A stretch of 64,000 nucleotides of DNA from NCBI RefSeq assembly GCF_010448835.1, contig NZ_CP048409.1, positions 4,443,501 to 4,507,500 on the forward strand. The letters are read 5' to 3'. Under the pieces are notes generated by a model. That model saw nothing but the letters and a program-made list of their open reading frames with translations, had not been told where the DNA came from and did not search any database. Shown here one piece after another: positions 61,751-64,000 of the stretch. The stretch comes from Draconibacterium halophilum (GTDB taxonomy: Bacteria > Bacteroidota > Bacteroidia > Bacteroidales > Prolixibacteraceae). The position numbers and the translations under genes are program-made. Each line of letters opens with the position of its first letter. Position 1 is the stretch's first letter.

Positions 61751-61886
61751 CAATTTTTCAATGGCAATGACAGAAAGTCAGTCATAATTAAGTTTTTTTA
61801 GTTTTTGTTTCTTAAGTCATTTATATTTTTAAAATCCCGTTCTAACATATTTACTGCACAATGCAGAGAATATCTTAAGTGATTAT

Positions 61887-61894
61887 TATCTTTG
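61887..61894 (+). promoter_or_regulatory. -7 box TATCTTTG of kdsB
   Basis: An exact TAnnTTTG match 68 bp before the preferred kdsB ATG at 61963. It lies just after an alternative upstream start, which argues for the shorter protein. Confidence 0.45.
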
Positions 61895-61962
61895 ATGCAT
61901 CGGGAAAGATTTCTGACAAATTGTTCGAAAACCCAATTGTAAGAGAATTTAAACGGAGAAGA

Positions 61963-62697
61963 ATGAACTTCATTGGAATTATACCTGCACGCTATCAATC
62001 ATCGAGATTTCCGGGAAAGCCGCTGGCAAAAATTAAGGACAAACCCATGATTCAGTGGGTTTACGAAAATGCATCAAAAGCACTTCCTTATGTATGCGTT
62101 GCTACCGATGACAATCGTATTTTCGATGCAGTAAAATCATTTGGCGGCGAGGTGGTAAAAACACTTCCAACGCACCAAAGCGGCACCGACCGCTGTGCAG
62201 AGGCGGCATTAAAAATCGCCCAAAACCGCGACTTCGATATTGTTGTAAACATCCAGGGAGATGAACCTTTTGTAAAACCTGAACAAATAGAACTGCTTAA
62301 ATCGTGTTTTGAAAGCGAAACAGAAATTGCAACGCTGGTAAAAAAAGTAGATTCGGAAGATGAACTTTTTAATCCGAACCGCCCTAAAGTGGTGCTCGAC
62401 AAAAATGATTTTGCAATGTATTTTAGTCGTTCGCCCATACCATTCTTCCGTGGAGAAGAGAATAAAAAGTGGGTAACAAAACATTCATTCTGGAGCCACA
62501 TCGGGATGTATGCTTTTAAAGCAGAAGTGCTACAGGAAATCACCCGGCTTTCGCAAGGAGAACTGGAGCTGGCCGAATCGCTGGAACAATTGCGCTGGCT
62601 CGAAAACGGATTCAAAATAAAAACGGCAGAAACAACTTCTGCCACCATCGGGATTGATACACCCGAAGATTTAGAAGCCGCGTTGCAACTGTTTTAA
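61963..62697 (+). CDS. kdsB: 3-deoxy-manno-octulosonate cytidylyltransferase KdsB
   Basis: A 244-residue enzyme that activates Kdo with CTP for lipopolysaccharide core synthesis. It begins with IGIIPARYQSSRFPGKPLA (4-22), the nucleotide-binding loop, followed by VCVATDD (about 45-51), THQSGTDRCAEA (about 71-82) and VNIQGDEPFV (about 96-105). Full length compared with E. coli KdsB (248). The ATG at 61963 starts family similarity; the frame runs back 28 codons further. Divergent from the lptE-containing operon, another LPS-related transcript. Confidence 0.96.
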   Translation: MNFIGIIPARYQSSRFPGKPLAKIKDKPMIQWVYENASKALPYVCVATDDNRIFDAVKSFGGEVVKTLPTHQSGTDRCAEAALKIAQNRDFDIVVNIQGDEPFVKPEQIELLKSCFESETEIATLVKKVDSEDELFNPNRPKVVLDKNDFAMYFSRSPIPFFRGEENKKWVTKHSFWSHIGMYAFKAEVLQEITRLSQGELELAESLEQLRWLENGFKIKTAETTSATIGIDTPEDLEAALQLF

Positions 62698-62725
62698 TTT
62701 TTTCCTGTCGTTAAATTATAAACAG

Positions 62726-62747
62726 GCATGTAATTTGCTGTACATGC
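62726..62747. promoter_or_regulatory. Short inverted repeat before the minimal type IX cargo gene
   Basis: GCATGTA and TACATGC form a perfect 7-bp inverted repeat around ATTTGCTG; a -7-like TAATTTGC lies inside it. It could be an operator, 27 bp before the ATG. Confidence 0.3.
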
Positions 62748-62774
62748 ATTAGGAAACAATTAAACAGCACTGCC

Positions 62775-63125
62775 ATGAAATATATTATACTTCTCTTTCT
62801 TACCTTATTTATTGCATCACAGTCTTTTGCGCAAGACCCGGGATTCACTACATTTCAAAATGAAAAAGACACAACAAAAGATGTAAAAGTCTACCCAAAT
62901 CCTTGTAAAAATAATAAGGTTACCATCGATTATTCGTCAAAAGACATCAGCGAAATTCGTCTTACAAATATTACTGGCAAACAGGTTTATTTGAAAGAGT
63001 ATGACTTCCCTACTCCAAAAATACAGCTGCAACTTAACGAAATTCCAAACGGTATTTACCTTATTCAAATCACAACAACGGATAATAAACGCACCGTAAA
63101 AAAGCTGATGATATCAAGGAATTAA
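62775..63125 (+). CDS. Minimal secreted protein consisting of a type IX sorting domain
   Basis: A 116-residue protein with a signal peptide (MKYIILLFLTLFIASQSFAQ), a spacer of only about 18 residues, then a C-terminal sorting domain of the type IX secretion system (Por secretion, type A): VKVYPNPCKNNKVTIDY (about 38-54), IRLTNITGKQVYL (about 61-73), IPNGIYLIQI (about 91-100), and a basic end KKLMISRN. There is no cargo domain. Either the tiny N-terminal part is the cargo, or this is a remnant of a larger secreted protein. Confidence 0.88.
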   Translation: MKYIILLFLTLFIASQSFAQDPGFTTFQNEKDTTKDVKVYPNPCKNNKVTIDYSSKDISEIRLTNITGKQVYLKEYDFPTPKIQLQLNEIPNGIYLIQITTTDNKRTVKKLMISRN

Positions 63126-63182
63126 TTTTTGAACAATTTTCTTTTTCCCCTGTATTTAACAACAGTATTTAATTACTTTCAC

Positions 63183-64000
63183 GTGAAAATTAAATTGCAA
63201 GTTGTGAAAATCTCTACATTCATTTTATTTCTTTTTATAAGCGTTGAGCTGCTGGCTCAAACAAGTATTAACGAGGCACGCCAGGAACCAATCCGGTCGA
63301 GAGTTACTGTATCCGGAATAATAACTAACGGCGCCGAACTTGGCCCCATTAGATATATTCAAGATGATTCCGGGGGAATTGGCATATACGATAATGATAA
63401 TCTATCTGGGATACAACGCGGAGATTCCATTACTGTAACCGGCGAATTATATGATTTTAACAGCCTGCTGGAAATTAGTCCGGTTGCCAGTTTTTCTGTT
63501 CACGCATCGGGACAGCAGCTACCTGCACCACAGGAAATCAGCGTCATAGATATCAGTGAAGATTACGAAGCAGAACTGGTTCGCATCAATAATGTTGAAA
63601 TTGTAAACGCAGGCGGTCAGTTTGCCGGCAACGAAAACTACTCGTTTACCGACGGTAATGAAACCGCAGAATTACGGATTAACGCAAGCAGCCCGCTTGT
63701 TGGGCAGGCTATCCCAACCGGCACATTCGACCTGGTTTCCATTTGCTCGCAGTATTACTCTACGTATCAACTCCTTCCGCGCGATGCCGACGATTTTATT
63801 TTCGATACCAACATCCAGCTTACCACAGCACTTGAAGCTGTTGAAACCACAACAAGCTCGATTACCGTTGAATGGAACACCGATGTGGATGGCAGTTCTG
63901 AAATCCGCTACGGATCAATCATGGAGGAATCAGCCTTAACAGCTTATGCAAGTGGCCAGTCAGCGGTTAGTTCAGATGAATATACCCACCAGGCAAAGGT
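63183..64000 (+). CDS. Secreted multidomain protein, OB-fold plus Fn3-like, 3' part outside window
   Basis: An open frame from a GTG at 63183 (or GTG 63204) runs off the window. It has a signal peptide (ISTFILFLFISVELLAQ), a beta-rich domain of about 180 residues (SRVTVSGIITNGAELGPIRY, then GIYDNDNLSGIQRGDSITVT), which resembles OB-fold domains of YhcR/endonuclease-associated secreted proteins and DUF5689, and then an Fn3-like domain (TSSITVEWNTDVDGSSEIRY). In such genes a C-terminal enzymatic or type IX domain usually follows, but it lies outside the window. Probably surface or secreted. Confidence 0.8.
   Translation, partial: MKIKLQVVKISTFILFLFISVELLAQTSINEARQEPIRSRVTVSGIITNGAELGPIRYIQDDSGGIGIYDNDNLSGIQRGDSITVTGELYDFNSLLEISPVASFSVHASGQQLPAPQEISVIDISEDYEAELVRINNVEIVNAGGQFAGNENYSFTDGNETAELRINASSPLVGQAIPTGTFDLVSICSQYYSTYQLLPRDADDFIFDTNIQLTTALEAVETTTSSITVEWNTDVDGSSEIRYGSIMEESALTAYASGQSAVSSDEYTHQAK

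Noticed and set aside
62088..62648. Long minus-strand frame opposite kdsB
   Set aside because: Ser-rich shadow translation of kdsB without recognisable domains.
1..64000. CRISPR array, prophage or complete transposon
   Set aside because: No regularly spaced repeats, phage structural genes, integrases or transposases were seen anywhere in the window.

Overview
The window looks like a chromosomal segment of a Bacteroidota bacterium, most likely class Bacteroidia and probably the Marinilabiliales/Prolixibacteraceae side of it. The signs are TAnnTTTG-type -7 promoter boxes, few Shine-Dalgarno sequences, a type IX secretion sorting domain, a ~630-residue PurF, an MraY with a large insert, a GlsA/GlsB-like glycine-lipid acyltransferase pair, an exbB-exbD-exbD cluster, and an lptE-secG cluster behind a sigma-54 activator. 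The genus is inference; no 16S gene is present.

Layout. 1-3.4 kb holds a partial APC permease, a lipoprotein-like O-methyltransferase, a possible small RNA, a cyclophilin and a small conserved protein. 3.4-20.4 kb is one long minus-strand division and cell wall (dcw) cluster, transcribed from the right: mraZ, rsmH, ftsL, ftsI, murE, mraY, murD, ftsW, murG, murC, ftsQ, ftsA, ftsZ1, ftsZ2, then a YqeY-like gene. It starts behind a promoter carrying three MraZ-type repeats at 10-bp spacing. It has two tandem complete ftsZ genes, and three of its genes (ftsL, ftsI, murG) are each broken by one apparent missing base, most likely sequence errors. 20.7-34 kb holds the glycine-lipid acyltransferase pair, purF with a SPOR-domain gene, an AhpD-like and a NifX-like gene, an NTPase, three small GNAT genes, a Schlafen-type AlbA_2 gene, alkaline phosphatase, a BASS transporter, a PlsC-like acyltransferase and an AlkC-type DNA glycosylase.

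34-37.2 kb is the most accessory-looking part: an XRE-like regulator under three repeated operator-like boxes, a cluster of GGGTTAT boxes, an A/T-rich orphan lipoprotein, a folded noncoding element that may be a recombination site, and a histidine kinase pseudogene with two in-frame stops. 37.2-48.5 kb is housekeeping again (CPA2 antiporter, aspS, tadA, a NagX-like acyltransferase, aroA, aroB, dprA, a DEAD-box helicase) with REP-like palindromes and a perfect 19-bp inverted repeat between genes. 48.6-64 kb holds the ExbB/ExbD system, tRNA-Ser(GGA), ansA, tatD, gdhA, groL-groES, a lipoprotein, a Cys-rich PAS protein, secG, a TPR gene, lptE, the sigma-54 activator, kdsB, a minimal type IX cargo protein and the start of a large secreted protein.

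The most promising biology is the tandem FtsZ pair. FtsZ2 keeps the usual Bacteroidota C-terminal peptide. FtsZ1 ends instead in a short aromatic, amphipathic-looking helix that resembles the membrane-targeting tail of the FtsA encoded next door, which suggests two FtsZ proteins with different membrane attachment.
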